64,000 nt of DNA from Nectonema munidae (taxonomy: Eukaryota > Nematomorpha > Nectonematoida > Nectonematidae): positions 124,001 through 188,000 of the forward strand of contig JAUIRK010000599.1 in the NCBI GenBank assembly GCA_030549495.1. The letters are read 5' to 3'. Made by a program: the position numbers and the translations under genes. This document shows, one piece after another, positions 1-12,366 of this stretch (the first letter of the stretch is position 1; each line of letters opens with the position of its first letter). The notes beneath the pieces are model-generated. The model had not been told where the DNA came from. It saw only the letters and a list, made by a program, of their open reading frames with translations, and did not search any database.

Positions 1-394
1 ACTCCATTTTAAGTTTGGATTTAACTACGTTTCAGAAAAGCTGATTCAAATCACGATAGATTTGGGGTTAATTTATTTAAACGGTGTAACAAAATTTAAT
101 CTTGCAAAAAATATTATCAATTATAAAATTATTCTTTAAAAAATTACTACCAGATAAAAATGTATTATAAATCAAAAATATAATTTAAAAGTATAACTTT
201 ATTCTTCCAAAAGTAATATGCCAACTCAAGCACAAAAAGTAAAAAGAGGAGAAGGAAAAAAGAGAGCGATTTAAGTCGAAATACTTTTAAGCAATCAATG
301 ATCGTGTCGTATCTTTAATTTTTCATCCATCAATTTTTAGAGCATCAGTCAGGGTAAAGTGGCCTTGAAATATCTTAGTATTGTACGTTTAGCT

Positions 395-454
395 CAGCCA
401 GCCCCAAAAAGTCTATGGCGGGCCGCGAACCGTAGTATGTCCAGCCAACCTCTG
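395..454 (-). mobile_element. possible hAT terminus
   Basis: On the minus strand this stretch begins CAGAGGTTGGCTGG and continues with a GC-rich block containing GGTTCGCGGCCCGCC. It stands out from the AT-rich surroundings. Many hAT elements start with CAG and a similar subterminal GCGGGCCGC block; that is family knowledge recalled, not a match I ran. No partner terminus or target duplication was found, so this may be a lone end or may continue off the left edge. Confidence 0.3.
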
Positions 455-2801
455 CTAAATGTGATAGCACTCCTTTGTAACGAGGACAGTAAATCAAACT
501 AACTATCTAGCTCAGTTGCTCGAAGGAAAACATCTTAGAGTTTCAGAGAAAAAAAATGTGATTTTTTGATATTATGAAAATGTGCATGGCTCTTCTTGGT
601 AAGAATGAGAATTTAGTAAGATTCATAATAATAGTTGGAGCTGTATAATTGCCAAACCAAAATTCTTCCTTTTTACGTTTTCTACTTTAATTGTTTGGAA
701 GTTTTGAAAATTTTATCTTTTATTTAATTAGTAGTGAAATTATATGACTAATTTGAAGTAGTCATTTATGGAAAATCAAATACAAAAAATATCATATTTA
801 CAAACAGGAAACAAAATTTTCCCTTGAATCACAAAAACCGTTCATCTGCCATGAATGAAGATCTTCCTTTCTATGATTGAAAAGTGTACATGCGCAAACG
901 TCAATCATAAAAGATCCTCAAGCAAATTCAAAGAAACTCCAGATTATTATTGGCCGGAGAATAAAAAATACTAAGGCCGAAGGGATGGGGGTCGGTAATT
1001 GGGTAAAAATTGATGGATTTAAAATAAGATAAATATGAAATTGATTAAATCATTCGGGAGGATATGTATAGAACTCAAAAGTTTTAAAGTGTTTTTATAC
1101 AATCTTTGTCTTCTATTTTTCATCCTATTTTTAAGAAAATCGAAAAATTAGAAAATTTTTAATATACATTTGTCGTTTTGAATGAGTACGTATTATATAC
1201 AATTATTATATAATGGACAACTTATGATATGCTTTCATCAATTCCCATCAGCTAAAAACAGAGAAAAATAAAACACAATGAGATATTTATATTTATGTAC
1301 TTACTTATGGACAAAACATGTTTTTTTTCTTTGTATTTAGCAGATGAGAATTGATGAAGAGGTATCTTTTTAATAAAGCTGTCTCTCGTTTGAAGTGATT
1401 ATAAACTAATCTTGCAATACATTTTGAAAATTAACTTTTTTGGCTGTTAAATATAATCCAAAATTTAATCCGAAGTTAAAAGCCTTTGAGTGCAGACTTG
1501 CACATACACTAATTTGCATCAATTGAAGGCAAATCAATTGATAGCTCGTCTCGTCTCTCTGCATGGAGGAGGAAGAAGGTAACAAAAAGCAAAGTTTACA
1601 AATTGATTATTTTGAGATTTGCTGTTGTTGACTTTATCTTGTGAATATTCACAACTTCATACACTTCTTCCTCGCTAGACTCCACCTTTTCATAGCTGCC
1701 TACAAAAACAAGAAAACCTTTAAAAAATTGGCATCATCGCGGTCATTCGGACCTGATACGCACAACCGATTGATCGCAAACAGATAAAATGGAAAGACGA
1801 TTCAAGCGTCGCCCTTTCAACGAACAGATTTATGGCTTTGCAAAATACGGAATAAACGTTAATCCATAATTTTACGCTTTTTGCTTTATTCACATTTGCT
1901 CTTGTGGCATTACTTTTGAAAAAACATATTTAGAAGTGTTGAAAAAATTAATAATAATATTTGGTAAGTTAGTGAGTGATCTAATCAAAACTTTGAACAA
2001 TTTTAAACATATGTATCAGCGTTTTATTTAAAAAATATAGTACACTTAGAGTGCAAATTACATTTTAAATCTAAATTATATTATATGGGAGATGTGTTTT
2101 GTTTATTAAACAATAATTATGAAAAGATCTATATCCTGAAAACTCTGTCGGAAAAAACCGGCTTTTAGAAAACTCACAATCGAACATTCGGTCTCGTAAA
2201 ACAAAGTTTAAAAAATCAAAAAACGAGCTAGTTAGGTAACTTAATTGGTTATTTATTTAGTTAACGACTAGTTGGTTTAAGCAGTTAGTTACTTGTTTTA
2301 AATTCTCCGAGACTGAGTTTCCTTTTTTTCTAGGAAAATGCTTTAATATTTTTGTACATTTAATCTAAATATCCTTAAATAAGCAAGTATCGGTTTTATT
2401 TGCCTTTCGGAAGATCTTTTAGAAGTGATTATTATTTTTATATTATTTCAGACTTTAATATTCAGTGTGAATTTGAGACGGAATATTCCAAGACCAAATT
2501 TTCCTAACACTTCATATACATAGACATACTGTAGTGATATCTACCATATGTGATCTTAATTATTTTTATGTAACCGAATATTGAGAATCAAAGATTTGAT
2601 CCAATCAGCGTGTACGACGTTTCTGCGATGTTTAAAGAGTACAAAGGCTCAAATAAGATTTTCTACAGGCGGGCACTTGACGAATAAAACTTTACAAGGA
2701 AAAAAATGTTTCCCTTATCAGTGAATAAAGAGCAACCCTCGACTTTACACGTAAGAAAATGTTGTGAAGAATGACATAACACATAGATCAGTTGTTTTGC
2801 C
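455..2801. other. AT-rich stretch without recognisable gene
   Basis: I see no long reading frame, RNA gene or paired transposon termini. The part around 815-960 has weak resemblance to 5195-5330, which hints at an old dispersed repeat. A splice-acceptor-like TTATTTCAG at about 2441-2450 is followed by a short open frame of 23 codons, too little to call an exon. Confidence 0.4.

Positions 2802-2840
<39 letters not shown>
2802..2840. repeat. ATT trinucleotide microsatellite
   Basis: An uninterrupted run of about 13 ATT units, seen directly. Confidence 0.95.
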
Positions 2841-2842
<2 letters not shown>

Positions 2843-4320
2843 TTAACTTTTAGTTATGATTTTTAGTTGATATTGAATAAAAAGTAATATATATTTTTTT
2901 AATTTTAATAGCTTAAACTTATAATTATTCAAAAATTATTTATGAAAATAAAGCATAAAAAATATTATATTGTAAATAGAAACATTTTATCGTATAATTT
3001 GTAGGAAAAAATTTGGAATTCAATTGCTTAAATGTTACTTTTAAACGAACCAATCAAAATTAGTTTTTGTTAAGTCGTGAGTGACAGATTGCCACTCCTA
3101 TGCAATGGTTAAGATGACTTGATTTTATAATACGTTGGAATTTCTTTTTATGTAATGGTTGTGAGAATTATTGAAGCTGCAGTATTATTTTTAATTTTTA
3201 ATATGAACGAAATAGTTTTTAGAGCAAAAGAGACAAGAATTTTGAATTAATATAAAAGTCATCAATAAAAAAAGTTTTCTTAAAAGTTGAGATGGGTAAG
3301 TAATTAGTTGATTAATTTGAGTAAGTAGGCTACTTCTTAAAAATATTAGTTACAAATTATTCGAATTTTTGTCCTCATATTCATATTACACTCCAACACT
3401 TAGCGAATGATCAATCTATCTATAACTTCCGACATACACCATTTTAATGGTGTGTGTATTTTGTCCATCAACACCTTAATTTAATTTCAGAAAAAAATAT
3501 TCACAGAGAAAAATTGAAGAGGTATGCTATTGATCACCTGTCAAAATTAAAATCAAAAAATCTCACCAATAAGATGCAAGACTTCAAGTGACGTGAGATA
3601 CGTGTAAATCTTTCTCATGAAGGCTTCTAAGAAGATCACATCTGATAGAAATATGCATAAGTGTGTTAATCCAGCAGGAAATCCTTGAAGATCGTTGAAA
3701 TCCTGGAGCTAAAAGAAAAGCGAGAATAATACAGGACATGTGTGCATAAGAGAAGCAATGCTTCGTTTAAAATGTATAGAAAGAAGGTTGAAAAGTACTC
3801 ATTTTTCATAAGATCGTGCCCCAGTTTTCTGTAAAATTAACATTATGAACTACAGCACATTTGGACGTTCAGAGTTTCTTTGAGGAATTGGCATGAAACT
3901 ACAAGCAGTAGTAGACTACACGAAAAATCTGTAAGATTTTCTTTTCTTTTTGTAAGATTTTTTTGTTTTCGAAACAAAATTGCCACAAAAGAATATTCCT
4001 AGCAACTGCTGTCAAGGAATAATTTTAGATCCTACTCAAACTTATAGAGTTAGATAAAGAAAGGAAGAAATATATTTTGTTAGCTAACTAACTAACAAGG
4101 TGATACAAAAAGCTAATAAAAGCCTCTGGCTGCACTACCTACCATCCAGCTTCTAAGCTTTTTAGATTTTAAACGGAGAATAAAAACAGGAAAAAGACAA
4201 CTGACAAAGTGCTATGTGCATGATATCCTATCTTTGATTTTTACAGGTATCTTTAACATTGTTTACACATATATTATGCCTATTATGTATATGTAAATAG
4301 AAAAACTAGAAAACAGTTTC
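2841..4320. other. AT-rich stretch without recognisable gene
   Basis: No coding region longer than a few dozen codons and no paired repeats noticed on either strand. Confidence 0.4.
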
Positions 4321-4324
4321 TATA

Positions 4325-4800
4325 GAAGTTTTATTTTTTACAAATATAACAGTTGTTTTTATCACAATCATCATAATTATTATTGTTAAAAAAGATTAAT
4401 TTTATGTCTTTTAATTTGCAATATTTAGCATAACTTAGAGGGAGAGAAATGGCCTTAATAATTTCGTTCCATAATTTTGGGACATTGTTTAATGGAAACT
4501 TTTTTTGATCCGGGAAGATATAGTCTATGATTGAAAAAATTATTATGATGTATAGTATTTAGGGAAAAGAAAATTAAATGAGATAGAGCAGAAGGGGAAA
4601 AACTAGAAAAAAATTGAGAACAAATTTGAGTATTTCGAATATATAGATTTCATCTATTTTGAGATAATTAATTTCCAAAAACTTTCTTCTAGTGTGTTCA
4701 TTGTATTTGAGATTGAAAACTGCTCTCATAATCTTTTTTTGAATAGTAGTTATTTTGCTCAGATTACTGTTCCACCAATTGATTAACGAGTAGCGCATGA
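4325..4800 (-). mobile_element. 5'-truncated LINE fragment, C-terminal part of the RT ORF
   Basis: The minus-strand frame at 4574-4798 encodes a 74-residue segment with the pattern LSKITTIQKKIMRAVFN followed by NEHTRRKFLEINYLKIDEIY. This matches the thumb region downstream of the reverse transcriptase in many arthropod CR1/L2/Jockey-like LINEs (typical form: LQKKAIR..., then LF..L..L...DIY). Further downstream on the same strand, about 4440-4540, a second piece resembles the carboxy-terminal block that usually contains GPKLWN; here it reads VSIKQCPKIME. The catalytic RT region is absent, so the copy is 5'-truncated as LINEs often are. It is non-functional. The exact clade is uncertain. Confidence 0.6.
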
Positions 4801-6231
4801 GGGGGTGAACTAAACATTTTTATAGCTGCCCCTTTGTTTTTATCGGAAGAAAATTTAGGAATCGTAGAAGAGAGAGCGAATAATTAAGTTTTGCCACAAC
4901 TGAATTAATTGAGCCGGTTGACATTCTGTTTCGAAAGAGAAAACGGTGGAAGCATTCATCAAGATTGATATTTGTGTCGATACAATCGCCAAGCATACGA
5001 AAGAAAAGATTGATTCATGAAAAAACAAAGATTTTGTGATCCAATATGACAATTTTGATTCATTTCCTTATATAAATAAAAGATGACCGCAATTTTTAGA
5101 AATTTCATTTTATTCTTGTAACACATTTGTCTTTTTATAAAAGAAAGTGAAGCTTGCGTGGACTAATACAGAGAAGAGAATCAAACTGTACTCATTGAAT
5201 CACAAAAGCCTTGATTTGTCATGAATAGAAGTTTTCATATGGCATGATTGCAAATTAAAAATATCAATCGTGTACAATCCCTATAATGCCATGAAAATCA
5301 CCTCAAAATAAAAAGTGATATTTATTTTTGGAGAAGTCAGCTTTGTTTTTACGAGTTTGTTATCAATGACTATAATTTAATTTGGAAATGTATATTTCCA
5401 GAAATTGGAATTTTTCAAATAGGGCAATTTAGTTAAAACAAGAGCGTCATATGAACATAATTTTTAATATTAGTCAAGTAATTTATGCCGGAGGCAAGAA
5501 CCTAAAAAGTTTCAAGTTCTGAAAATGCATAAATAACCATTTTCCTACCGAAATGTCAACAAATGTATTTTTAAAAAAAAAAAGTATAAATTACTTTTAT
5601 AGTGTTACTTTTATTATTAAAGGATTCAAAAATACCTTTATTTTAGCTTTTCTTCTAATCAGAGGTTTTTTGTGAAAAAATGTTAGTTTCAAAATGTTAT
5701 TAAAATCTACTTTTTATGCTAAATGTCAAAACATGTTGATCCTCTTTCATTATGGAATGAAAATTCATACAAACTCTCGCTAAAAACCAGAATGCCAACG
5801 TCTCTAACACTTATTAAGTTCATATTAAAAGTATTGCATTTTTGAAAATATTTTATTCAAAATGAAATTTTAGTCATTGATAACGTTGACTTCTCGAAGA
5901 CTTAGATATAAATTTGAAATATCATTGTAGAAATTTAGAAATAGTATTACCAAATTGTCGTTCCATCCAATTATTTTTTTGTTAGAGCTTCCATGTGTAT
6001 AAAAAAATGAGGTAGAATAAGTTATTGTTTTGAAATAGTGTGAACAAAATAAGTATTTCGTCAACTTTCAAATAAAATTTGACATTGAATGCGCCCTCGC
6101 ATGGATTTGACAAGTAGATTAATGAAATTTAAATGATATAATAAGTATTAAGCATAGATTTGCCTAACAATAATTCAAAGGAGAGGTGTAGTGAATAGAG
6201 GTTCGTTTATTAAGTATGTAAGTTCAAATAC
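4801..6231. other. AT-rich stretch; downstream intron or flank of the F-box gene
   Basis: Short minus-strand frames at 4855-5052 and 5870-6064 do not resemble known domains and lack convincing splice sites. If the F-box gene continues, its next exons should be on the minus strand here or further left, but I could not identify them. Confidence 0.35.
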
Positions 6232-6396
6232 TTGCATGGCATTTGAGAAGTCGAGGGTGAGGTTGTGGATTTTGGGGCAATTTTCATCAAGTTTGTAAAT
6301 GAAGTTGGGAGTGATGAGATCGATCGGTAGCTCACAAGTGGCAAGATCCTTGAAACGCCTCCCCAAAAGACCTTGAATTTTGTCTGGAGAAGTTAT
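6232..6396 (-). CDS. F-box/LRR-type protein, internal exon 2
   Basis: This is a 165-nt internal exon read on the minus strand. It is bounded by an acceptor CGACTTCAG (AG at 6397-6398) and a donor CAA|GTATTTG (GT at 6231-6230). Both ends are phase 0, matching the upstream exon at 6858-7050 across a 461-nt intron. It encodes 55 residues, including FKDLATCELPIDLITPNFIY and ENCPKIHNLTLDFSNAMQ, with LRR-like spacing of leucines and an NCP motif common in FBXL proteins. I recall a conserved arthropod F-box/LRR family with a similar DLITPNF...LDFS.AMQ stretch, but a database search was not possible. Function within an SCF ubiquitin ligase as substrate adaptor is inferred from the F-box in the preceding exon. 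The rest of the LRR domain must lie further left or outside the window. Confidence 0.6.
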
Positions 6397-6857
6397 CTGA
6401 AGTCGTAAAATTCAAAAAACATCTGTACAATAAGTGTTCGCAAAAATGCTTCTATGTGGACGTCCTTTGACTCCTGGTGAATTCATTCTTCGTACTTTCA
6501 CTGCCAGTTTTTTAAAATTACCAAAATAAATAACTACATAACAACTAAGCAGCCATCAAGGCAACTGATAAATAAATATAATTCTGTTTAGTATAATAAA
6601 TACAAATGACCTTTTTTTCAATGACACATTGTGCAAATAAAGAGAGAACATAGTGGGGTAGGGGAGGGCCAACTTTTCTATAAATCTTTTAATTTTTCAT
6701 GTTTTATATAGAAATTTGTTTAAGTATGCACGCATATAAATGTATCATTTAAAGCCATCTATACCAAAAGTAAAGGTTTTTATGAAATTGCTTGAATAAT
6801 GATTTCTATCAACCAATTCAAAGATTCAAATTATTCAAAAGAAAGTAGTTTCTTTAC

Positions 6858-7050
6858 CTGCATTTCCAAAACTTCTGGACGAAATGAAAAGTTTGTCCAG
6901 AGAAAGGGATCATCAGAGGCCATTTTCCATGATTTACAAACTAAAGGAACTTGCAGCAAACTTTTAAGATCCAAGAAGGAGAAGATTGTGGTTAGAAGAT
7001 TTTTAGAAAGCTGAAGTTGTTTCACAGAAGATGCTGGTCCTCTATTCATT
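6858..7050 (-). CDS. F-box domain protein, exon with probable start codon
   Basis: The minus-strand frame starting at ATG 7049-7047 encodes 64 residues before a donor CAG|GTAAAG at 6857-6852. Residues about 12-54 form an F-box: LSKNLLTTIFSFLDLKSLLQ, then VPLVCKSW and DDPFLWTNF, with the usual LP-like start, V.LVC..W core and final W. F-box proteins bind SKP1 and recruit substrates to cullin-RING ligases (family knowledge). Just before the ATG is a good acceptor, TTCTTGTTTTTAG, so a 5' UTR exon probably lies at higher coordinates. An open frame also extends upstream of this ATG, so the start could instead be at 7130. Overlapping plus-strand frames are shadows. Exon phase agrees with exon 2. 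Confidence 0.7.
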
Positions 7051-7159
7051 CTAAAAACAAGAACAAATTTTGACTTGATAGTAAAAAATGTAAATTTTTT
7101 AGAAAAAATATGTCCTATAAAATGAATCAATCATAAATAAATATAAACACTATTATTTG

Positions 7160-7480
7160 TAAATAAATTCCATATTTTTGACCCTCTTTACAATAAAAGT
7201 TACCTACGTCTCTGATTTATTAAATGGGAAGAGGAATATTATAAATTTTTAGCAAGCAAAATTATGATCTGAAAAAGGCGCAGATATTTCATCATTAAGT
7301 TTTGTAATTTACTTGATCTATTTTAAGTTAGCCAAACATTTATGGTAAGTAAGTAAGTTGAATTTTTATGATTTGTTTAAATACCCTTTTTTCAATTATT
7401 TACACTTTTTATTAAGTTTTCCATCATAAATTCAATTTTATGATAAAAAATTTTACATTACTAAAATGGAAAATTTTAGT
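7160..7480 (+). repeat. dispersed repeat, copy 1 (pair with 11825-12150)
   Basis: The stretch starting TTCCATATTTTTGACCCTC, with GCAAGCAAAATTATGATCTG in the middle and a tail ending near AAGTTTTCCAT, recurs in direct orientation at 11825-12150 with scattered substitutions and small indels. No terminal inverted repeats or coding capacity were recognised. It could be a degraded transposon flank or a SINE-like repeat. Confidence 0.7.
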
Positions 7481-8235
7481 CTATAAAAAACTCTTCTAAA
7501 AAATTCCTTTATTAATTATATTAGTGTTGTGTTGCGATAAAATGTTTTTGATCATTAAAAACTTTAAAAACCTTTTAAGAAGAAAAACCAAATGGATTCG
7601 TTTTAGGAGACTTTTTATTGGTTTTAGAAAAATTCACTTTTTTGACTTTTCTACACTCTGCTTATAACTCATCATTAAAGAATATATTTTTTTAAGAAAC
7701 AGCGTAATTCATAATTTCGTTCAAATCCTTGGAGTGCCCATTTTTCCATTTGATAGGGGCAAACAACATATTGTACTTTTAATTTTGTTAAAAAAGCGTC
7801 TTACTATTTTTGCAATCCATTATGTCCACAAATAAGTGGCATAGTAAAATTGACCACGAGAAATTTTGTACCCATACTGAAAAATAATGTTGGTTGGCTG
7901 AGAGCAAAATCCAAAATTAGATTAGATGGTAATGTTAGTCATGATTGGGAATCGAACCCAGAGCTTTTAGAAAGATTACAAATTTAATTTGTGGAAATAG
8001 AATTTTAATAAAGACAATAAAATCATAATTTATGTTGAAATTTCAGTGTGAATTCAATTTGTTAATTATTCACTGATTTTTCAATCATTTACCTAAAATG
8101 AAAACGTATTGATTATTATTTATATTTTTAATTATAAACAATAATTTTAGCAAAATTCGGCCTAACAAAGAAATAGTATAAAATATAAAACATTTATATT
8201 TGCAGGTCTGCTTTGTAACTCTCACTTATCAAGTA
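7481..8235. other. AT-rich intergenic stretch
   Basis: Nothing recognised. It ends at the TA target site of the Tigger element (8234-8235). Confidence 0.4.
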
Positions 8236-10476
8236 CAGTTGTCCCTCGTTATTCGCGTGGGTTACGTTCTCAAAATCGCCGCGAATACAATTTTTGGATA
8301 TTTTTAATAAATTTACACTGCTTCACCACTATATCTAACACTAGTGTGCTTTCACTTGACTTCTTGATTGACGTTTTCATGTTTTCAAACATATTACTCA
8401 GTTTTTATTCTCCATTGCTATTATGCAATTTTCATATAATCATAAAAATTAACTTGAAAAATAATTAACAAAAACATTTATTGAAAAATTCAAAACCAAT
8501 AAAAATATTCAAAAAACTTAAAAATCTTTTTCACCAATTCAAAAATTCAGACGTTGAAGACTGGCGCGCAAGAGAAACTGGAACTGACTCATTGAAAAAT
8601 AGTTTCTTTCATAAACATTGTGATTGGAAGCTGTGAGTGTTCCCTTTTCAATTCTTTCATTATCTCCATATAAGGAGATGCCTTCTTCAAATTTGGAGTT
8701 GGCAAAAAAAGATCTTTCTAGAGAAGGGTCATATTGGAAAATTAGTAATTCAAGCTCTCTTTATTTCACCCAATTTCTCCAAAGTCCATGTTTCTGGAGT
8801 TGATTCTTCTTGTGTCTGATCGTTTTCTTCTTCCACTTCTGCGTTTAAGAAGAAAAATTTCTTCTTCACTTCTTCTGCGTGAAGTTTAAGTTTCTTCATT
8901 AGTCAATTCTTCTACTCTTTCTCTTTGTAATTCTTCACGAATTTCTTCTTCTCTCGTGTCATCAAATCCTTCTCCACCAAAACGTCTTGCTAAAAGTTCA
9001 ATCTCAGAAATATCTGAGTCTGGTTTTAGAAAATCAGTGAAATTTTTAACAGCTGAAGGCCAAAGCTTCTTCCAAGATGAGTTTATGCATCTTTCACTCA
9101 GTTCGTCGAGACTTTCTTTTAGAATCTTCAAACAAAGTGCTAAGTTATAGTTTTGCCACCATGAACAGAGATCTTCACCTTCATCTATGTTTTTTAGCAT
9201 GATAGTAAACTTTCTTTTGATATACTTTGCCTTAAGCACGGCAATTACACCTTGATCCATTGTCTGAAGTAACGAAGTAGTGTTTGGAGGCAGAAATTCT
9301 ACCTGGATCTTGGAATGTGCAAACTTTAAAGAATCAGGGTGCGCAGGATGGTTATCAAGCAGCAACAGCACTTTGAACGCTAGCCCTTTTTGTTGCATAT
9401 ATTTTTCTACTTCTGGAATAAAACAATTATGAAACCAGTCTGTCATTAGTATCGACGTCATCCAGGCCTTTTTGTTATATCGATAAAATAAAGGCCGTTC
9501 ATATTCTAACAACGTGGACGTTTTGCTTTGTGTACAAGAACAAAGATTTACTCATATGACCATCAGCGTTACCACATAAAAGCAAGGAAACTCTATCTTT
9601 TGCCACTTTAAAGCGTGGAGCCTGTTTTTCTACCTTAGATAAATATGTTCTACTAGGCATTTTCTTCCAAAAAAGATCAGTCTCGTCTGCATTGAATACT
9701 TGTTCGGGCAAATATTTTTTTCTCTCACAATTTTTTCAAACTCTTTTAAATATTTTTCGTCTGCTGCATGATCAGCTGAGGCAGTTTCACCCGTTAACTT
9801 GAGATTGTGAAGTGAATATCTTTTTTTAAAGTTTTCAAACCAACCTTTACTTGCTTTAAAGGAAGAACTTTCTGCATTTGCATTGTAAAATTCATATAGC
9901 TTAGTTGCTTTTTCTCTTATATATTCGCTGTTCGTAGGGATGCATTTTCTGTTTAAATCTTCCTTCCAAATATTCAATGCCTTTTCCATTTGGATAAGAG
10001 AAAGATCTCTTACATGTTGAGACACAATTGCAGTTGCTGGAAGACAAGTAGCTACCGCATTTCTTATCAACTTCTCGGACTTTTTAATTGACCTTATTCT
10101 GGACTCATTTACTTTAAATTCACGTCCGCAAGCTGCATAACTTGTCCCACTTCTAAGCTTGTCTAAAATATTTACTTTTTCCTTGAGAGTCATCACTTTT
10201 TTGCTTCTTTTCGCCCCTTTTTTCATTACTTCTTTCCTCTTTGGAGACATTTTTTTACAAGAGTTATAAGAGGCTTAAAAAAATTAAATATATAATAAAA
10301 AAAATATACATATATAGTATTTTGAATATATAATTAAAAAGTATATATATATTATAAAAATTGGATAAAAAAATAAATATAAAGTATTTGATAAAAGAAA
10401 TTTATTTAAAATAAAAAAATTTTCAAGTAATGAAAAACCGCGAATAGTCAAAACCGCGAATAGCGAGGGATAACTG
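8236..10476 (-). mobile_element. Tigger/pogo-type Tc1-mariner superfamily transposon, ends intact
   Basis: The element is bounded by inverted repeats. The left end is CAGTTGTCCCTCGTTATTCG and the right end, read on the other strand, is CAGTTATCCCTCGCTATTCG; the first 22 bases differ at two positions. It is flanked by TA on both sides (8234-8235 and 10477-10478), the target duplication expected of this superfamily. Subterminal ATTCGCGG motifs repeat at both ends. At about 2.24 kb with a single transposase gene on the minus strand it is full length for Tigger-like elements. Two frameshifts in the transposase make this copy non-autonomous, but the clean ends suggest fairly recent insertion. Confidence 0.93.
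8886..10250 (-). pseudogene. Tigger-type transposase, two frameshifts
   Basis: This would be a transposase of about 455 residues in three frame segments. The first (start ATG at 10250) has the CENP-B-type helix-turn-helix pair: MTLKEKVNILDKLRSGTSYA, then a second DNA-binding domain ending GWFENFKKRYSL. The first frameshift lies in a run of seven T at 9715-9721. The second segment holds the first catalytic Asp in VFNADETDLFWKKMPSRTY. The second frameshift lies at about 9500-9530. The third segment holds the other two, in LLLDNHPAHP and LLQTMDQGVIAVLKAKY, giving the DDD catalytic set of Tigger/pogo enzymes. It ends in an acidic tail and a TAA stop. All catalytic residues are present; only the frame is broken, one break being in a homopolymer that could be a sequencing error. 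Confidence 0.92.
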
Positions 10477-11642
10477 TACTTCATTTTGGCAAAATAGGCC
10501 TACCGTTTCGCCATATCATGCATTTTTTAACAGCATAAATTTCGATTCAAAAACTTTAAAAGAAAAGTAACAAAAATGTTTTATTTATTTATTCAATACT
10601 GAAATAATACCAAACTAAATTAATTTATTTTCTCCAAATCATCGCTGATCTCAAAAGCTTTTTAAAAGGAAGAGGAAATGGATTCATATTTTTGAGCCTG
10701 ACTTATTTTATGAAAGCTAAAACATAAATGTTAGAATTTCACATCTGTTAAATTCCATAGTGAATTTTTTCAGTTTTTTTTTATGAAATTAATTTTTATA
10801 GATTTAGAAAAGATGATAAATTTATTCTTTATGCACTTATTTATAAATCGATTAGATGTGAAACGTTGGCAGTTCAATATTTGGAATGTAATAAAAGAGC
10901 TTTTGAAAAGTTTGCCAAAAGTGCTGATGAACTCTTTTTAAAAATTTAAATTTTGATTGGGAAAATTTTTTAATGCTAGAAGAGATTTGTGGAGTATCAG
11001 TATAAAAGATGACAAAGTTTTTCCTTTACACAAATTTTATAAAGGGTCAATGGACAGCGTGGGCTTTCTGCGGTTAAAGAACATTTTTTTAGTTTATTGG
11101 ATAGCAAGTCTTGGTGAAAAGCACACTATTTTACTAACCTTGCGTCTTGAATTTGGATGATTTTGTATAATTCATTAATTCTTTCAGATATCCTAAAACT
11201 AGATTATCGTTTAAGCAAAACTCGATATCAAATTCAATGATTTAGAGGCAGGGATTTTAAAGTTTTTATCTGAGCAAAGCAAAGGCGCAGACATCGACAA
11301 AGGCAGATAATGCTTCTTTGATTATGGTCGTTGGAGGTGCTAAAAATACAAATTAAATAAGATATTCATATTCACTTTATGAAGTGGTATTTAGATCATT
11401 TTTTTCGTTGCACTAGCAAAACAAGGAATGTTATGTGGGAAAAATATACTTGTGTGATATTCCTTCCATCAAGGTTATTTTACCAAACCAAGGTTGATTA
11501 AAACCGTCTTTTTAAATTTTCCTGGAAAATGTAGAGCACGGAAATTTGCTTGGTTAATAAAAATATTTGGAAATGCACGTGCCACAGTCATAAATATTTC
11601 AATCCTCGATGCACACTTTAGATATCTTCATTTTATTCACAG
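10477..11642 (+). other. AT-rich stretch with scattered exon-like pieces
   Basis: Frames at 10957-11160 and 10850-10945 have reasonable amino-acid composition but no recognised domain. An acceptor-like TTCTTTCAG occurs near 11187, and the following 150 bases contain short open runs. These may be decayed exons of a plus-strand gene that includes 11643-11723, but splice sites could not be paired. Confidence 0.3.
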
Positions 11643-11723
11643 ATAACGTTCTTATGGCATGGACTTATCGTCGCTATGTGACGCAACTTCCAAGCCCTTA
11701 TCAACAAAAGGCGGGCATTACAA
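11643..11723 (+). CDS. possible internal exon of an unrecognised gene
   Basis: An 81-nt segment lies between an acceptor TTTTATTCACAG and a donor CAA|GTAAAA. It is phase 1 at both ends, so it is a symmetric exon. The frame encodes NVLMAWTYRRYVTQL followed by PSPYQQKAGIT, which has a protein-like composition unlike the surrounding AT-rich DNA. No stop interrupts it and I do not recognise a family. Neighbouring exons were not found with confidence, so this could be chance. Confidence 0.35.
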
Positions 11724-11824
11724 GTAAAATGGTATTGATACTTTTTAAAAAAGTTTTATACTTTATATTTAATTTTTACTCAATTAATTAATACAGTATT
11801 ATCATACTAATTGAACTTTCAAGT

Positions 11825-12150
11825 TCAATTCCATATTTTTGGCCCTCTTTGCAATAAAAGTTGCCTACGTCTCTGATTAATACATATGGGAAAAAGAATA
11901 TTGTAAAATTCTAGCAAGCAAAATTATGATCTGAAAAAAGGCAGTCTTTGGTCATTTTTTATATAATTTACTTCATCTATTTTAAGTCAGCTAAACATTT
12001 ATGGTTAGTAAGTTGAATTTTAATGATTTAAAAAAAAAATTTTTTTTGATATTGTGTTATAAGCCTTTTTTCAATTATTTACTTTTTATTAAGTTTTTCA
12101 TGATAAAAAATGTTATATTACAAAAATGGAAAATTTTATCTCAACAAAGA
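11825..12150 (+). repeat. dispersed repeat, copy 2 (pair with 7160-7480)
   Basis: Direct-orientation copy of the repeat at 7160-7480, sharing blocks such as TCCATATTTTTGGCCCTCTT and AGCAAGCAAAATTATGATCT. The two copies flank the Tigger element and the unrecognised exon, and could support local recombination. Confidence 0.7.
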
Positions 12151-12366
12151 ATATAAACAAAAATTCTAAGATAAGCTAAAAAGAAAGAATTATGTTTAAA
12201 AAAAGTCAAACGAACTTGTGAGACTACGGGTTAATTAGTTAGTTTATAATTGTAGTTATATCAATATATTTAAAAGATGAATTATTATCATGAGGCAAAT
12301 TGTCCATAAGGGAATTGACCTGCTTCTATTCACTCACGTGACTATCCTACACTCCAAAAATATATA

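Noticed and set aside
6799-7014. Plus-strand ORF of 71 codons
   Set aside because: Antisense shadow of the F-box exon.
8956-9150. Plus-strand ORF of 64 codons
   Set aside because: Antisense shadow of the Tigger transposase.
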